64,000 bases of DNA from assembly GCF_000499845.2 (NCBI RefSeq), contig NC_023757.2, forward strand, positions 2,204,118-2,268,117, read 5' to 3'. A program made the position numbers and the translations under genes. Positions 21,801 through 33,447 of this stretch are shown in pieces (within the stretch, counting starts at the first letter, position 1; each line of letters opens with the position of its first letter). A model generated the notes under the pieces. That model was not told the DNA's origin. It searched no databases and was given only the letters and a program-made list of their open reading frames with translations. Origin of the DNA: Phaseolus vulgaris (lineage: Eukaryota; Streptophyta; Magnoliopsida; Fabales; Fabaceae).

Positions 21801-23489
21801 GCTAACTTGATAATGCCCTTCAAATCGTAAGTTGGGTGCTCAGGAGGCTTTATGGCAAAGGACTCGTATGATATCCTAGAGCTTGTGACTTCAGTTGCAG
21901 ACATTTTAACAACCGTCCTGTAATTGTACATGATTTAAAACAAATTGATCAGAAAATACATAATGTGTATAAAGTGGCACATGAAAATACTACCATCCAC
22001 GATGATCAACAAACACACTCTTTAGTGAGTTTTCATGAATTTAAGAACTGTTTGGTTTAGATAAATAGTTTCATTAATGTCTTATTGAACAAGTACTTCT
22101 TATCTAACCACTTAGGTATAAGTTGTTTTTATCATCAAACGGGGAATAGGGCTAAACTATGTTTATATTAGTTGTAAGCTGTTTTCATAAGCTAACAATT
22201 GGGGTTAAGGGCTTATTAAAATAAGTTGAAAACAACTTATTAACATATCATAAGTTATCCCACACTTACATAAGTACTTGTGTCAAGTCAAAATAAGTCC
22301 TTATAAGTTGTAAATAAGCTGTTTCAAATGGAGCCTTAATCAATTACATATGAAACTGATTATTTAATTCCAATTGTCAGAACTTATGCTCAAACAGAGC
22401 CAATTAAGCCATACTAACCATGCGTATGTTGCCATTCACAAACTAAAAATAGAAGCAAAGTCAAGCATGAACCATATATATCACCAAATAACACGAGCAA
22501 GATAATCGTTTGACTTTAATTTGAAAAGTGTCATTGTTATCCTTACTTTTTGGAATTCTCGAGCAATCATAAACCCACAAACACTTATAATCACAAACAA
22601 ATCAAGTCTGAGCAATGTGAAAAAAAACTATCTATATGATCAACGTGATGAATACATCCTCCAAGATATAAGAGACTCACCCAAAAAATGGTCGGGGCAA
22701 CAAAACTAGTCAAGCCCTTTAGTGAGAATGAATAACCCAGAAACTCAGAGAAAAGGGAGAAAAAATTATACCAGAGATAGCTCTTAAAAACACAAGCAAC
22801 AGATATTTATAATGAAAAACATAGATTCTAAAACCACCAAAGACGAGTCAAGAACAACAAGTAAACTAAAATATCTACGTTTTTTAGGATAAAATCTAAA
22901 TAAAATTACAAAGAATTTTTAAATATAATCAAATAGACATATCAACATTTTGAAATATCAACAACATACCCAACACTTCTCTCTATATACCCTATTCCAG
23001 AATTATAACCACTATCACAAGTGCCTTTTCACAAAGGACAAACAATATTCAATAATAAAGAGGGTATGGCTGTTTGAAAAAAAATAGGAAAAAAATTAAA
23101 ATTAGCTTAATTTATAAAAGTTCTTACCTCTAGTTTCTATAAAATTTACTTTTAATTTATTCATAAGCTATTTTCAGTCAAAGGAGAATTTTATTTTTCT
23201 TATTTATTCTAGGAAAAGTCCTTATGTATATTTCCAAAAAAAAAAAAAGCACTTTACCTGAGTTTTGAATTTGATTGCGGTGGAAGTTTAAGTGGGAGGC
23301 TGCAACAAATAACCAAAATACGTAAAAAATGTGAGAATTTCTTACAAAAATTCGGAAGCAATGAAATGAAACGGCGGCGTTTTGTTGCGGGACAAGGAAG
23401 AAGAAGAAAGACCTTAGTGCAGGTGCAAACGCTGCGGTGTGAAACGCGATTTGTAGTGGAAACCCTTGAACGCCGCAGCTTACAGCCAT
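15896..23489 (-). CDS. QPT: Quinolinate phosphoribosyltransferase (nicotinate-nucleotide pyrophosphorylase)
   Basis: Ten exons on the minus strand: 23413-23489, 21775-21917, 21419-21552, 21270-21333, 21074-21156, 18650-18733, 18400-18552, 17490-17666, 16960-17027, 15896-15992. They join in frame to 1080 nt, 359 residues. The enzyme converts quinolinate and PRPP to nicotinate mononucleotide, the entry to NAD in de novo synthesis, usually in plastids of plants. Visible hallmarks are [32 protein letters not shown], the active-site stretch [37 protein letters not shown], and [19 protein letters not shown] near the end. The first 29 residues ([10 protein letters not shown]...) are Ala/Phe-rich with few charges, fitting a plastid transit peptide. 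Weak points are the donors of introns 1 (AAG/GTCTTT) and 6 (GCG/GTCTGG), both GT but not consensus. Intron 1 may also use a stronger donor at 23257, which would change the frame. Confidence 0.93.
16083..16408. mobile_element. CACTA-type MITE, copy 8, in QPT intron 9
   Basis: 326-bp palindrome with ends CACTACAAAAAAATTATG and CATGATTTTCTTGTAGTA. A perfect 3-bp target-site duplication ATT flanks it (16080-16082 and 16409-16411), as expected for CACTA transposition. It lies between exons 9 and 10 of QPT. Confidence 0.88.
19255..20290 (-). pseudogene. Decayed Ty1/Copia pol fragment (RT and RNase H) in QPT intron 5
   Basis: Read on the minus strand, broken frames give Copia motifs in the right order. 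First comes GTWELV near 20250, then VGCR and [20 protein letters not shown], then [11 protein letters not shown] and SDIKNAFL. After these come [25 protein letters not shown] and the pre-RNase H stretch [20 protein letters not shown], followed by [19 protein letters not shown] and [15 protein letters not shown]. Several stops and indels interrupt it. No LTRs were found next to it. It has the same orientation as QPT. Confidence 0.85.
20291..21073. other. Remainder of QPT intron 5
   Basis: Includes a 69-codon minus-strand frame (20285-20494) with many Trp and Cys residues and no recognised family. It is probably transposon-derived or spurious. Confidence 0.35.
22040..22335. repeat. Probable MITE-like inverted-repeat element in QPT intron 1
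   Basis: The stretch opens with AACTGTTTGGTTTAGATAA and closes with AGCTGTTTCAAATGGAGCC. Its middle is full of inverted words such as ATAAGTTGTTTT, AAGCTGTTTTCATAAGCT and AAACAACTTATT. This internally self-complementary pattern is common for short non-autonomous elements of plants. Exact ends and a TSD were not established. Confidence 0.4.
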
Positions 23490-24596
23490 GTGAAAACGCG
23501 ATTCGAGGGTATTTTTCTCTCTTCAACTTCAATTACTCATCATGAATTGCGAAAATTGAGTAGTGTTTGTTGCACCATTATACACAAAAGTGTGTGCATT
23601 TTAGCATCAACTTTTCTATTGGGACCTCTTTTCCACAAAGACCATGAAAGCAAGTTGAAATTTTATTCCGATTCTGAAATGGAAAAGATCATTCTTTGCG
23701 TGACTAAGCTACTCTTCTGTGAAGGGGTTTATGCATACTCTGTTCTGGGATGCTGGCGATTTTTTTTTTCTTTTACTTTGCTGATAAAAAAATAAAATAA
23801 ATTTTATGATATTATATTAATAATAAAATATAAATAATTGGTAGGTAAATTCTTAATAGTTAAATAGATATTAATATAAAAATTATTTATTAATAATAAA
23901 AATTAATAACTTTTTTAATATTTAAAATAATATTTAATTTAATTGATATATTAATTAATTTTATTTTTTAAAAAATTGTTTTTATTTAATAATTCTATTA
24001 AATAAGGTATTTATTTTTTCATCTTTTTGTCGAACTTTTTTTTCCTTTTGTTCTATTAATATTTGAGTTTGAGCATTTTTTTTTTTTTTGTGGGTCTTGT
24101 TTTTAAATGTTTTCCTTCATTTTAGCATGATGGGAAAGAAAGCTTGAGTGTGTGAGAGAGGTATTAATTACATAAGAGAGCGGTAAGAAAATAGAGCTAT
24201 ATGCTTTAACATATTATTCCAAAACTAAGAAAGTTTTACATTGTTTAAGTCTTTATAAACACATTCTCCTTTTATTTCATAGAAAATAAATCAAAATAAA
24301 ATTATTAGACCGAGTGTGAAAATAATTTGAATGTATTGATTTCATTCTAACTATTATCTTTCAAAACAGCTATATCATGAGAAGAAGAAGAAAAATCTAT
24401 AATGTATAAGTACGAAGATATGAAGTGTGTGCAAAATTATTAATAATAAATTCATTTAGAATTAGGGTTTTATTGGTTGTACATTTTTGTTTAACACAAA
24501 CAAAATTTGTGTTAGCATGTGTAAAGGTTCATATATCTCTTTATAAAGAATCTCAATGTAATGAATTTTTTATCAAATTAATGTACAAGAGTGATT
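23490..24596. other. Upstream flank of QPT and intergenic DNA, with a MITE remnant
   Basis: The first part, read on the minus strand, should contain the QPT promoter and 5' UTR. A 109-codon plus-strand frame (23466-23795) overlaps the QPT 5' end and has no family likeness. Its end, TTTGCTGATAAAAAAAT near 23778-23795, looks like a LINE-type tail. About 23820-23998 resembles the right part of the CACTA-type MITE family, heavily eroded. Nothing else is seen up to 24596. Confidence 0.4.
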
Positions 24597-24846
24597 AAGA
24601 AATGAACTTTAAGTATAACTCAATTTCATAAAATCAATTTATGAGATAAAATTTGTATCCACTTATAACGAATGAAATGTTTTAATCTTTAATTGATGTG
24701 AGATCTCTAACATCTCCTCACTCCAAGAGTGACAGCTCGTACGTGAGACAATATATTATTGGTGGTCTGATAACGACTCACGAATGACACAATAAACCCA
24801 ACAAACTCTTGTTATGATAGATTTTAAATGACTCTAATACCATAAC
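24597..24846 (-). mobile_element. TRIM-like LTR element, minus strand (copy C, diverged)
   Basis: An LTR-like part (about 24597-24706, ending GTGAGATCTCTAACA) is followed by the internal phrase ATAAACCCAACAAACTCTTG and a decayed PBS (CTCTAATACCATA near 24832). The second LTR is missing. Confidence 0.5.
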
Positions 24847-25189
24847 TTTGAACATATTATTTAGATAGGAATAGGAATGAAAAAATACTGGAGGACTATT
24901 ATAGTTTTAGATATATAGAGAAATTATATATGGGAAGAAAATAAGTTAGAATCAATTAGTTGTTATTTATTAGTACACTAAAATTTAAGCACTTTGATTA
25001 ATATAATTTTACATAGGATAATAAGAACTAGTATTTTTAACCGTGAAACGTGCGTGATTTATTTTTAAAATATAATATTTTTATAATATAAATTTAATTT
25101 GATAAAAAAATATTTTAAAAATTAAATAAATTATTTTCACCTCGTCATAAAAATAAATATTCTTATAAGAACTAAAATGTCCTTGTAAG

Positions 25190-25440
25190 ATCAATAATAT
25201 TTTATCAACATTAATCAAAAATTTATCTATCAATATTACTTTATAGTGTTGATGTCAGTTATTTTTTTATTATTAAAATTAATGAGACTAATTTTCAGAA
25301 GTATAGTAAAAAATATTTAGTTAGCTATATAGATCAAAACTATTTTTCAGTAAATATTTATTAAAATTTTCTTAATCAATATTAATAAAATTATTTTTCG
25401 GTCGATGTCAATCCGATTTTTTTAGTAAAGATTTGTATTA
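25190..25440. repeat. Degenerate short tandem repeats (ATTTTTCGGTCGATGTC type)
   Basis: Several diverged units with words like TTATTTTTCGGTCGATGTC, ATTTTTCAGTAAATATT and TTAATCAATATTAATAAAA recur every 35 to 60 bp. The same family appears inverted at about 55790-56130. Confidence 0.35.
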
Positions 25441-26574
25441 GTTATTTTTTTTCATGTATATTGCTTTGAAGCAGTAATTTTTGTATCTGATTTTTTTATA
25501 CTTGTTAGTCATTAAAATACTCTATTTAAATAAAAATAAATAAAAAATAATTAAATTTAAATTTCAATATCTAAACAAAAAAATTAAAAGTTAAATAAAT
25601 TTAATTCAAATTCAATATGTTTAGGCCAATATTTTCATTATAATTTTAATCATTTATCATCTTATCAAATTTCTTTACTTGTATAGGTTTATTTCCTTAT
25701 AAAAGTCATTTGAGTGTCGTAGAAGAACACATCAAATTGTTGGGTCAGTGAGCTATAATAGTACTCTCTGAAATTTTTTTTTTTTTTCTGGTTGAATAAT
25801 TGATGCATATAGCTATTATTATTTATTATTTCCCCCTATTGTGCTACATCTATCAATAAATCTTCAGCTCAAAATATGAAAAAAAAAAACTAAAATTCAT
25901 ATCTCATGATACAAGAAAAACGTTTTGTAATCAATAAATAGTATGAAAGAAAAAAAAATTATCACCAAAAAAATAAATAAAATAAAATAAAATGAGACAT
26001 TTTAGAAATGTTGTAACCCTTATAGAGACACTTCAGGAGTGTCCAAACACTTATACAGAAAGTAGTCATCAAGATCAATCTGTCTCATACCTAATCTCCA
26101 AACATACTTCAGACCTTGCAAACCACCAAACCAATCCTCAAATGAAAGACATGATAACCCACATTAACCGAAATCATCATCTACTTTATCCAGATCCTTA
26201 TAACCAGTCTTTAGTCAAAACAATACCCACAAATCATTCCCTAATACAACCAAATCCAAAAACCTATGTAAGCAAAAAAACCTATGTAAGCAAATATTTG
26301 GTCCAAGAACAGTTCTCACATTTTGAGGCCAGTTTTCTGTATATGTTTCAATCAACCATTTTGACCTTTTATAATCAGTTTTATTAGTCGTTTTCAATGC
26401 CAAAATGTTGAGCAATCAAAAGTAAAAATATCAAGAAATATTAATAATATATCTCCACCATAATTTCATGGTTATTTTATTTATCAATTTCTTAAGGTAA
26501 GACAATAATGGTTAATAAAATTATTGCTCTGTATAAGATGCACGCAATCTGCATAATTCATTTTAGTCAAACAA
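25441..26574. other. Intergenic DNA upstream of the MLP gene
   Basis: Contains one ATG-started frame of 131 codons (25992-26387) rich in His, Asn, Ser and Thr, with an internal duplication of CCTATGTAAGCAAA. I do not recognise it, and its composition resembles non-coding DNA, so it is not called as a gene. Confidence 0.4.
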
Positions 26575-26686
26575 ACATTCTATTTAAGCAAAGTGTTTTC
26601 CTTCTTAGGATTTAGGTTATAATTTGAGTTATTGTTTTTGTTTTAAACCCTAAATTTTAAATCCTAAATTTAGAACGTGTAGAAAG
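26575..26686 (+). promoter_or_regulatory. Probable core promoter and 5' UTR of the MLP gene
   Basis: A TATA-like CTATTTAAGC lies at about 26580, roughly 100 bp before the start codon. A telo-box-like AAACCCTAA lies at about 26645, followed by related CCTAAATTT words. The transcription start is inferred, not seen. Confidence 0.35.
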
Positions 26687-28387
26687 ATGAGTCTAAGTGG
26701 GAAAGTAGAAGGTGAAGTAGAGATTCAAGCATCTGCAGATAAGTTTTTCCACATCTTTCGAAAGAAACTTCACCATGTTCCTAATATCTCCTCTGAAAGG
26801 ATACATGCAGCTAAAGTTCATGAAGGTGACTGGGAAAATGTTGGTTCTGTAAAACATTGGGATATTACCATAGGTAAGGTTCTTGTTACGTTTCAACTTC
26901 TGTTTAAAAATTCAATTAACTAAAGTCAATACTACAAGAAAATTAGTAAATAGCAACTAAAGTTAGAAACAAAAAATAATTAGTCACTATATTAACTAGA
27001 TTAAATATTATTTTAGAGACTAAAAAGTTACTAGTATCTAAAGTAATTTTTATTATTAGTAAAGATTTATAAATTGATATCTAAATAAGTCACCAAAATT
27101 TTAGCTACTAATATTTTAGATTATAAATTAGTCTCTAAAAGATGAATATAGACTAATTTATAATACAAAGAAGTAAGTAGCTAAAATTTAGTAGTTAATG
27201 ATTAGATATTAATTTAAAAACTATTTTATAAATTTTATTAATACTAGAAACTATTTTAAATAACAATATTTTTATTTAATGATTTTCTTGTACTACATAC
27301 AAATTATTTTAAATTTATTTTAAGGAGTTGATTCTATATTTAAATATTTTAAAATCAATCCAATTAATAACTTGATATTTATGACATACTTGTATGGATT
27401 TTTAAAAATCTAAAATTTGTGTTCACACTAAGATTTTGACATAGAAATCTTTCTATTGGTTTTTATGAGTTTTTTTTTTCATTGAAATAACTTATAGTGT
27501 GTTCGAACAGGAAATTTTGAAAGGATAATTCATTTATGTTGTTTTTTGTAATCGTATTGCTTAAAATTAGATAATTTTAAATTCTACTTAGAAAGTTAGA
27601 ATTTGAAATTTTTTATAATCTCAAATTCCTGTTTTGATCTTGGTAGTACTTTGTTTGATTTTGGTTAAGGTGTGTACATCACTATTATTTTGGTTAAGAT
27701 ATCTAATCATTAGTTACAAAGGTTTTAGTTACTTACTACTTTATATTTTAAATTAGTCTCTATTAGTCTTTTAGAGACCAATTTAAAATTTAAATATTAG
27801 TTGTTAAAACTTAGGTAACTAATTTAGATACAAATTTAGAAACCATTTTATAAATTTTTATTAATAATAGAAATCACTTTAGATATGAATAATTTTTTAT
27901 TTTCTAAATTAATATCTGATTTAGTTAATACGGTGACTAATTATTTTTTGTCTCTAAATTTAATTACTATTTAATGATTTTATCATTAGTCAAGTTAATT
28001 AATTAATTAATTGAAACACTCATCTTTTGCTGCAATGGCTTTTACATACATGTGTATAACTTCATTTGCATTTTTTGTGATAAAAAAAAAAATTTATGGA
28101 ACGATGTAGAAGGGAAGAAGACAAGTGTGAAGGAGAAAATTGAAGCTATAGACGATGATAACAGGATCCTAACATACAGCCTCTTTGATGGGGAAATCAG
28201 TGAGAGTTACAAGAGTTTTAAGGGCACACTGCAAGTAATTGACAAGGAGAATAATGGGGGAATTGTGAAATGGACCTTTGAATATGAAAAACTCTCAGAG
28301 AATATCACTGCTGCATCTCCTGAATCATACTTGGAGTTTGCTTCTGTGGTCACCAAAGATATTGATGATCATCTTCTCAAGGAATAA
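26687..28387 (+). CDS. MLP-like (major latex protein / Bet v 1 superfamily) protein
   Basis: Exon 1 is 26687-26873 and exon 2 is 28110-28387. They join at ATA-G/AA-GGG to give 154 residues, the usual length for the family. The N-terminus MSLSGKVEGEVEIQASADKF, the stretch WENVGSVKHWDI, then KEKIEAIDDDN, SLFDGEISESYKSFKGTLQV and a C-terminal amphipathic helix (SYLEFASVVTKDIDDHLLKE) follow the MLP pattern within the Bet v 1 fold. Members are small cytosolic proteins with a hydrophobic ligand pocket, often linked to stress or development; the ligand here is unknown. The intron (26874-28109) holds two CACTA-type MITEs, which account for about half its length. Confidence 0.92.
26930..27295. mobile_element. 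CACTA-type MITE, copy 9, in the MLP intron
   Basis: Ends are TACTACAAGAAAATTAG and AATGATTTTCTTGTACTA, with the same self-complementary arms as other copies. Flanking triplets are CAA and CAT, one mismatch. Confidence 0.75.
27686..27988. mobile_element. CACTA-type MITE, copy 10, in the MLP intron (5' arm truncated)
   Basis: Contains the centre and right arm of the family (CGGTGACTAATTATTTTTTG, TTAATGATTTTATCATTAGT). The outer part of the left arm is missing. Confidence 0.6.
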
Positions 28388-29154
28388 CACCAGAAAGAAG
28401 AAGGCACATGTGGTGATGAAGTGGCTTTGGCTTGCTAGTTTTAATGCTTATTAAGTATTAATAAGTTGGGTATGTGATAATGCTATATATGCTTCTCATT
28501 GTGGATGCTTGCACTATTTTATGCATGTCAACTTAATGATTGTATGCATAGTTCATTTGTGGTACTTTTAGGGTTTGGTTGTTGTTCTTGTAAAATATAT
28601 GTTTTAAATATAAATATGAGAATAATTGAGTGAAGATATTGAATATTGTATTTTTATTATTTCAAAGGTCAACTTTTCCTTTACTTTCTTTCCAAAAAAA
28701 ATTATTGGTCAAGATCTGTCCACAAATATACGAAACAAGTATTGATTCTTCATAACAAATCCTTTTAATGTCAAGTTGGCATCTTATATCTTAAGTTACA
28801 TTTGGATTTTGGATTTATAAATGTCAGAGATGTTCAAGAAATGAATCAAACTTAAGTTTGGATTCTAGGAAAAATTTGCATCATATAATCTTAAAAAAAA
28901 AAACAAAGTATTTGAAGGCACTAGAAAGAAGAGAGTTTAAGGACATAAAGAGATTTTATTTTGCATGATAACATGATCAAATGTACAACACAAAAAAATT
29001 CCAAGAACCAACATTATAACTCAATATAAGAGCAAAATGAAAAATTCACCAATAAAAGGAGGGAAAAAGTCTAAGAGATAAAAGAGAAATAGTAGATACA
29101 TCCCTATTGACCACCTATGTTAATCATGTTATCAAGATTTTGTGAGGGACAACT
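28388..29154. other. 3' flank of the MLP gene
   Basis: Probably the 3' UTR (a TAAAATATATG-like poly(A) region near 28590), then AT-rich DNA. No other gene is seen. Confidence 0.45.
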
Positions 29155-29545
29155 AAGAAATGAAATTTAAGTATAACTAAATCTCACAAAATTGGCCTAG
29201 TAAAGTGAGGTTTGCACTCACTTTTATAATATAATTTGACCTTATCTAAGACATGACATCTCTAATATATTCTCTCATGTCGAGGAGTGGACATCTTGAA
29301 TGTAGGACTAAGGGGAACCCGATAGTGGATGAAACAATAGGCCCAACAAACATGACTAGGTAAGCTCTGATACCAGCTTATTAAGAAAGTGACTTTAACC
29401 CTAGTTCAACTTTATAAAATCAACTTATAAGGTGAGGTTTGCACCCACTTATATATTGTAATTTAGCCTTACCTCTAGTCAATGTTGGTTGCTCAACATT
29501 ATTAAGAAAGTGAAATTTAAGTCTAACTCAATCCTACAAAATAAC
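29155..29545 (-). mobile_element. TRIM-like LTR element, minus strand (copy D, most complete)
   Basis: A left LTR-like part (about 29155-29260), an internal part of about 100 bp, a perfect 12-base complement of the initiator tRNA-Met primer site (GCTCTGATACCA at 29364-29375) and a right LTR (about 29380-29498, outer end TGTTGAGC on the minus strand) follow in order. The beginning of a third LTR-like copy (29500-29545) suggests a tandem LTR arrangement. Confidence 0.7.
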
Positions 29546-31484
29546 TAATAAGTGGAAATATTGTCACATGTTGCTTCAATGATAAAGATACCAACATAAC
29601 ATTATATGTTCTTGCAATAACCTATCTCATATCATGTATAGTCATCCACTTGTCTACACTAACCTAAAAAGATAATTGATTGTAATCATATCATTGTAAA
29701 AACAAAAAACATAAAGTTAAACACTTACACAATACTTACCATTAATATATCATCAACGAGTAATAATATTTTTAGTTGGCTTACCCATTTGTAATCTCCC
29801 AACATCGCTTGCAACTCAAATACACACACAATTCCTGGTTACACCTAGTATACAAACCACGTCTTATCATCCCTTCTTAACATCTTTCTATGATAAAGAA
29901 CACATGTATTATTTAGTTGACACTTTTGACTACAAACACATAATATGACTTTATGTGATGAAGGTAACTCCAAGAGAGGATATAATCTCACAAGGTTATT
30001 TTGCAACATGAAGAATACAAATGTTAAGCACAACCCAAAAAAAATAATAACACTGGGCCATTGTGCGTTTCTAAGATTTACAAACTTTGATGATTTGAAC
30101 TCTTGATCTTGAGTCTTTATATAATCTTTGACATATATAATGCTCTATGTAATCTTTAGATACAGTCTTCTTCTTCTTGATAACATAATCTCTTTTCTCT
30201 TGCACGATATTTGTTCCATTTTTCCTTAAAAGACTGGTTCAAAGCTAAGAAATGAAGGTTACACTTCCTTATGAATGTTGCAAGGCTAAACATAAAAACA
30301 ATGCACGAATATATTCTCAAATAAAGCAGAATAAATAATTTAAGAAATATTCTTGCGCATTTTCTCACAACTAATTGTTTCTTAATGTGAAAAATTGAAT
30401 GCTGATGAAATTCTTAGTTTCCTTATATAAAAACTTAGCACTTTTATGTTCAGTGCAAATATGATGATCTTAAATTCTTTATAAATATTTATGCATAAAA
30501 TCATTTATGCTCTTAACAACCTCTTGCGACTTTTTATTACAATTATACTTATAAGAACTTAGATCGTTAGCTTAGAACTTATGTCCTTTTTTTATAGTTT
30601 GATGAAATTTTAACTTACATAGAACACACATTAGAAGGTCCATAACTTAAAAGTATAGTATGTATAAGGCATGGTCATATTTGTTGTCATAAAAAAAATC
30701 ACAAAGAAATGGTCTAGTAGTTTTAGATAAGTGTAGATTGTCCGAATCTTAATAGTATCTGGATAAGTAATTTCACATAGCTTATTTGTGCACGCCTTAA
30801 CAAATGTTTCCTTATATGCAATTACCCTTACATCTTTGATCATCAATTAAGAAAGTTTGTTCTTCATCTTCTCTACCTTAATCCATATTTTGTTTTGAAC
30901 TTTACCTTGTTAATGTTTACTTTATGTTTGTCCAAGACATATTATTGATCATTCATAAAATTTGATTCCTCAAATAATAAGTTGAAACATCTGATTTATA
31001 AGAGACATATATTAAGAATGATTCTACTAGATAGAATTAATGAAAGTCGTGTTGCCTACTAAGATGGTTGAATATTAAGAAAGTCGTATTTTAAGATGGT
31101 TAAATATTATGATAATTACAAAATTTTAACTTTACATTTAAACCTACATTCTAAGCTTCTAAGTATATAGGAGTCACCTAACTTTTTCAATATATTCATG
31201 AATTTCATCAACATAAAATAATATTTTCCCCAACCCCAAAACCATTTGGTTAAAAATCAGAATATTGTAGAGGAAAAGATTCAGTTTGAACCTTTCCCTT
31301 AAAAAAAATTAAAAGTTTGATGTATTGGAATTTTATAAGTGTTTTTTATGAATAAACTTATTTTGTAAGTACTAGTTTTTATTTTTAATTATGCAATATG
31401 TGTATTTTTAATATTAATGTTTATCAACTGGTACTTTTAATAGTTTGTGTACTTTATATGATTGTTATCATCTTACACTCATTC
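29546..31484. other. Intergenic DNA, no gene recognised
   Basis: Several short minus-strand frames (such as 29845-30033 and 30156-30368) have Cys/Phe/Lys-rich composition and no family likeness. They could be remnants of an old mobile element, but I could not show it. Confidence 0.35.
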
Positions 31485-31965
31485 ACAACTATTCTATGTG
31501 GTCGAGACCATCTCAGCCTCATACATAATCTAGAACAACTCCAAATCAAATATCAGATTAACGCTTATTAAAGTAATAACCTTAAATCAAATCAATCATG
31601 ATAAACAATCATACATCTCTATTAACACAAGATTAAGGATCATGTCCATACTGATCTAGGCTCATCCATAAAAAATATCATTCTAACTCTATAAATAGGT
31701 TGAAGTTGGGACATGTAAGATTACATTTAGTAACTTTTTTCTCTCAACTACCCTAAGACTGACTTTAATATCGAAGTATCTTTTGCAAGTACGTACTCTC
31801 ATACCCGAAACATTCATCATACCTTGGACAACAAAACTCCATGAACTACTTAGTTGTGCACGAGAAGAAGATCTACTTAGTCTTTGTAAGAATAGTTTTT
31901 TGTTCTTTACGTTTAGAATTTACATTGCATTTGTTACCTCTCACATTGAGTTTATAACTAATTAA
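31485..31965 (+). mobile_element. Probable LTR remnant
   Basis: A region with more even composition carries a TATA-type CTCTATAAATAGG at 31687-31699. About 100 bp later comes a TTTGCAAGTAC word reminiscent of the U5 part of plant LTRs; compare CTGCAGGTACC in the solo LTR at 3504-4002. Ends and TSD are not defined. Confidence 0.3.
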
Positions 31966-32514
31966 TTTGTTCAATGATTATTTAAAAATCGACTTCAATG
32001 ATATCATTTAAGTTTTTCTATTTGGAATTGTGTTAGGTTTAATTGCAATAGTTTTGGTTGGACTACTTGTAATTGTATATTTACAATAGCGATAAGATGA
32101 TGAGTTAGATATAATTAATTAATGTCTTTTCTTTGTTTTCTATCCCTTGTTCTTTTTATAAAAGGAATGAAACAAATTTTTCAAAATAATTGAATTAGAG
32201 ATGTAAAATCAAAATAAAAATGAATCAATGTCTACTATATTTAATAATGGGGTTCGATTCTTGCTACCTGCTTATATTCTCTATTTATTCTATTTAATTA
32301 AATTTCTCTTTTTACTTCTAAAATAATGTAGAATTCTTAATGAATTTGGCAATTGTTTATTTTCGTTTTCTAATTTAATTTTAGTTATATATTGATTAAT
32401 TTGGATATTTTGTTTAATTATATATATATATGTAATATTTCTATCTTTTATTACAAACAAATGGATACCAATTCTCACTCACCCATTTTTTATCTTCTAT
32501 ATACGTGTGCGTGG

Positions 32515-32665
32515 AGCCACACATAACCGGTTAGCCGGTTTAACCGGTACAGAACCGGTCTAAAGGGGTGGACCAGATTGTATCCGTTTTCTGTTTCAAA
32601 TGATCAGACCGGAAAGTCCGCTCCGGTTTAATCGTTAAAACTCGGTTCTAAACCAGAACCCAAAC
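32515..32665. repeat. ACCGGT-rich cluster
   Basis: Within about 150 bp the words ACCGGTT, GCCGGTTTAACCGGT, GAACCGGTC, GACCGGAAAG and CTCCGGTTTAA recur. The GC content is far above the flanks. This looks like part of a repeat element, but its class is not clear. Confidence 0.35.
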
Positions 32666-33141
32666 TTAATTCAGGGTGAGGAATATTTGTTTCAGAGAGA
32701 TAAAAAATATATATTATTATAAGTTTATGAATTATTAAGATTATGACTTTTTAAATAATTCTATATATATATATACATGATATATATAGTCTTTAAAAAT
32801 ATAAATTGGTATGAATTTAATATATAAAATTATTTTGGTACGTTTAACAATATCACGTAACTTAATAATTTAGGTCAAGAGTAATTTAAGTATATTTTTT
32901 ATTATTATTATGTGTCTTTTAAATTTAATTAATATTTTTGATGCGGTGATTGATTTAATAATATTATTTTAAAAAAATTTAAGATAGAAGCATGGACACC
33001 TTGAAAAGTAGAATTTTTTTCTAAAGACAAATTATATCGAAAGAAAGAAAGTCATTACTTAAAATTCAAAGTCAAAAACAATTTAAATACATCATTCTTC
33101 TTTACTCATCCTATGCGTTCATATCTTAATAGACTTAAGAT

Positions 33142-33447
33142 CAATATAAAAAAAATCATGAAATAGAAACCAATTTTAAAGATAAAAAATAATTAGTTGC
33201 TATACTGACTAAATTAAAGATTATTTTAGAGACTAAAAAAATTTTGGTTTCTAAAATAGTTTCTATTATTGTTAAATGGTTTCTAAATTGATATCTAATT
33301 AGCAACTAAGGTTTTTGCTACCAATTATTTAGATTCTAAATTTGGTAGCCAAAACCTTTGTTGTTAATTAGACACCATCTTAGAAACAATTTAACAATTA
33401 TTTTTGTCTCTGAAAATTGATTTCTATTTCATGATTTTCTTGTAGTG
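33142..33447. mobile_element. CACTA-type MITE, copy 11
   Basis: 306-bp palindrome with right end CATGATTTTCTTGTAGTG and a slightly decayed left end. A perfect 3-bp duplication GAT flanks it (33139-33141 and 33448-33450). It lies about 400 bp beyond the stop codon of the extensin-like gene. Confidence 0.85.

Noticed and set aside
23254..23532. 92-codon minus-strand frame at the QPT 5' end, in phase with exon 2
   Set aside because: It begins with TTG, has no in-frame ATG and a stop lies directly upstream, so it cannot be the normal QPT N-terminus.
25992..26387. 131-codon ATG-started frame upstream of the MLP gene
   Set aside because: No recognised family, biased composition and an internal duplication. 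It is likely a chance frame in repeat-derived DNA.
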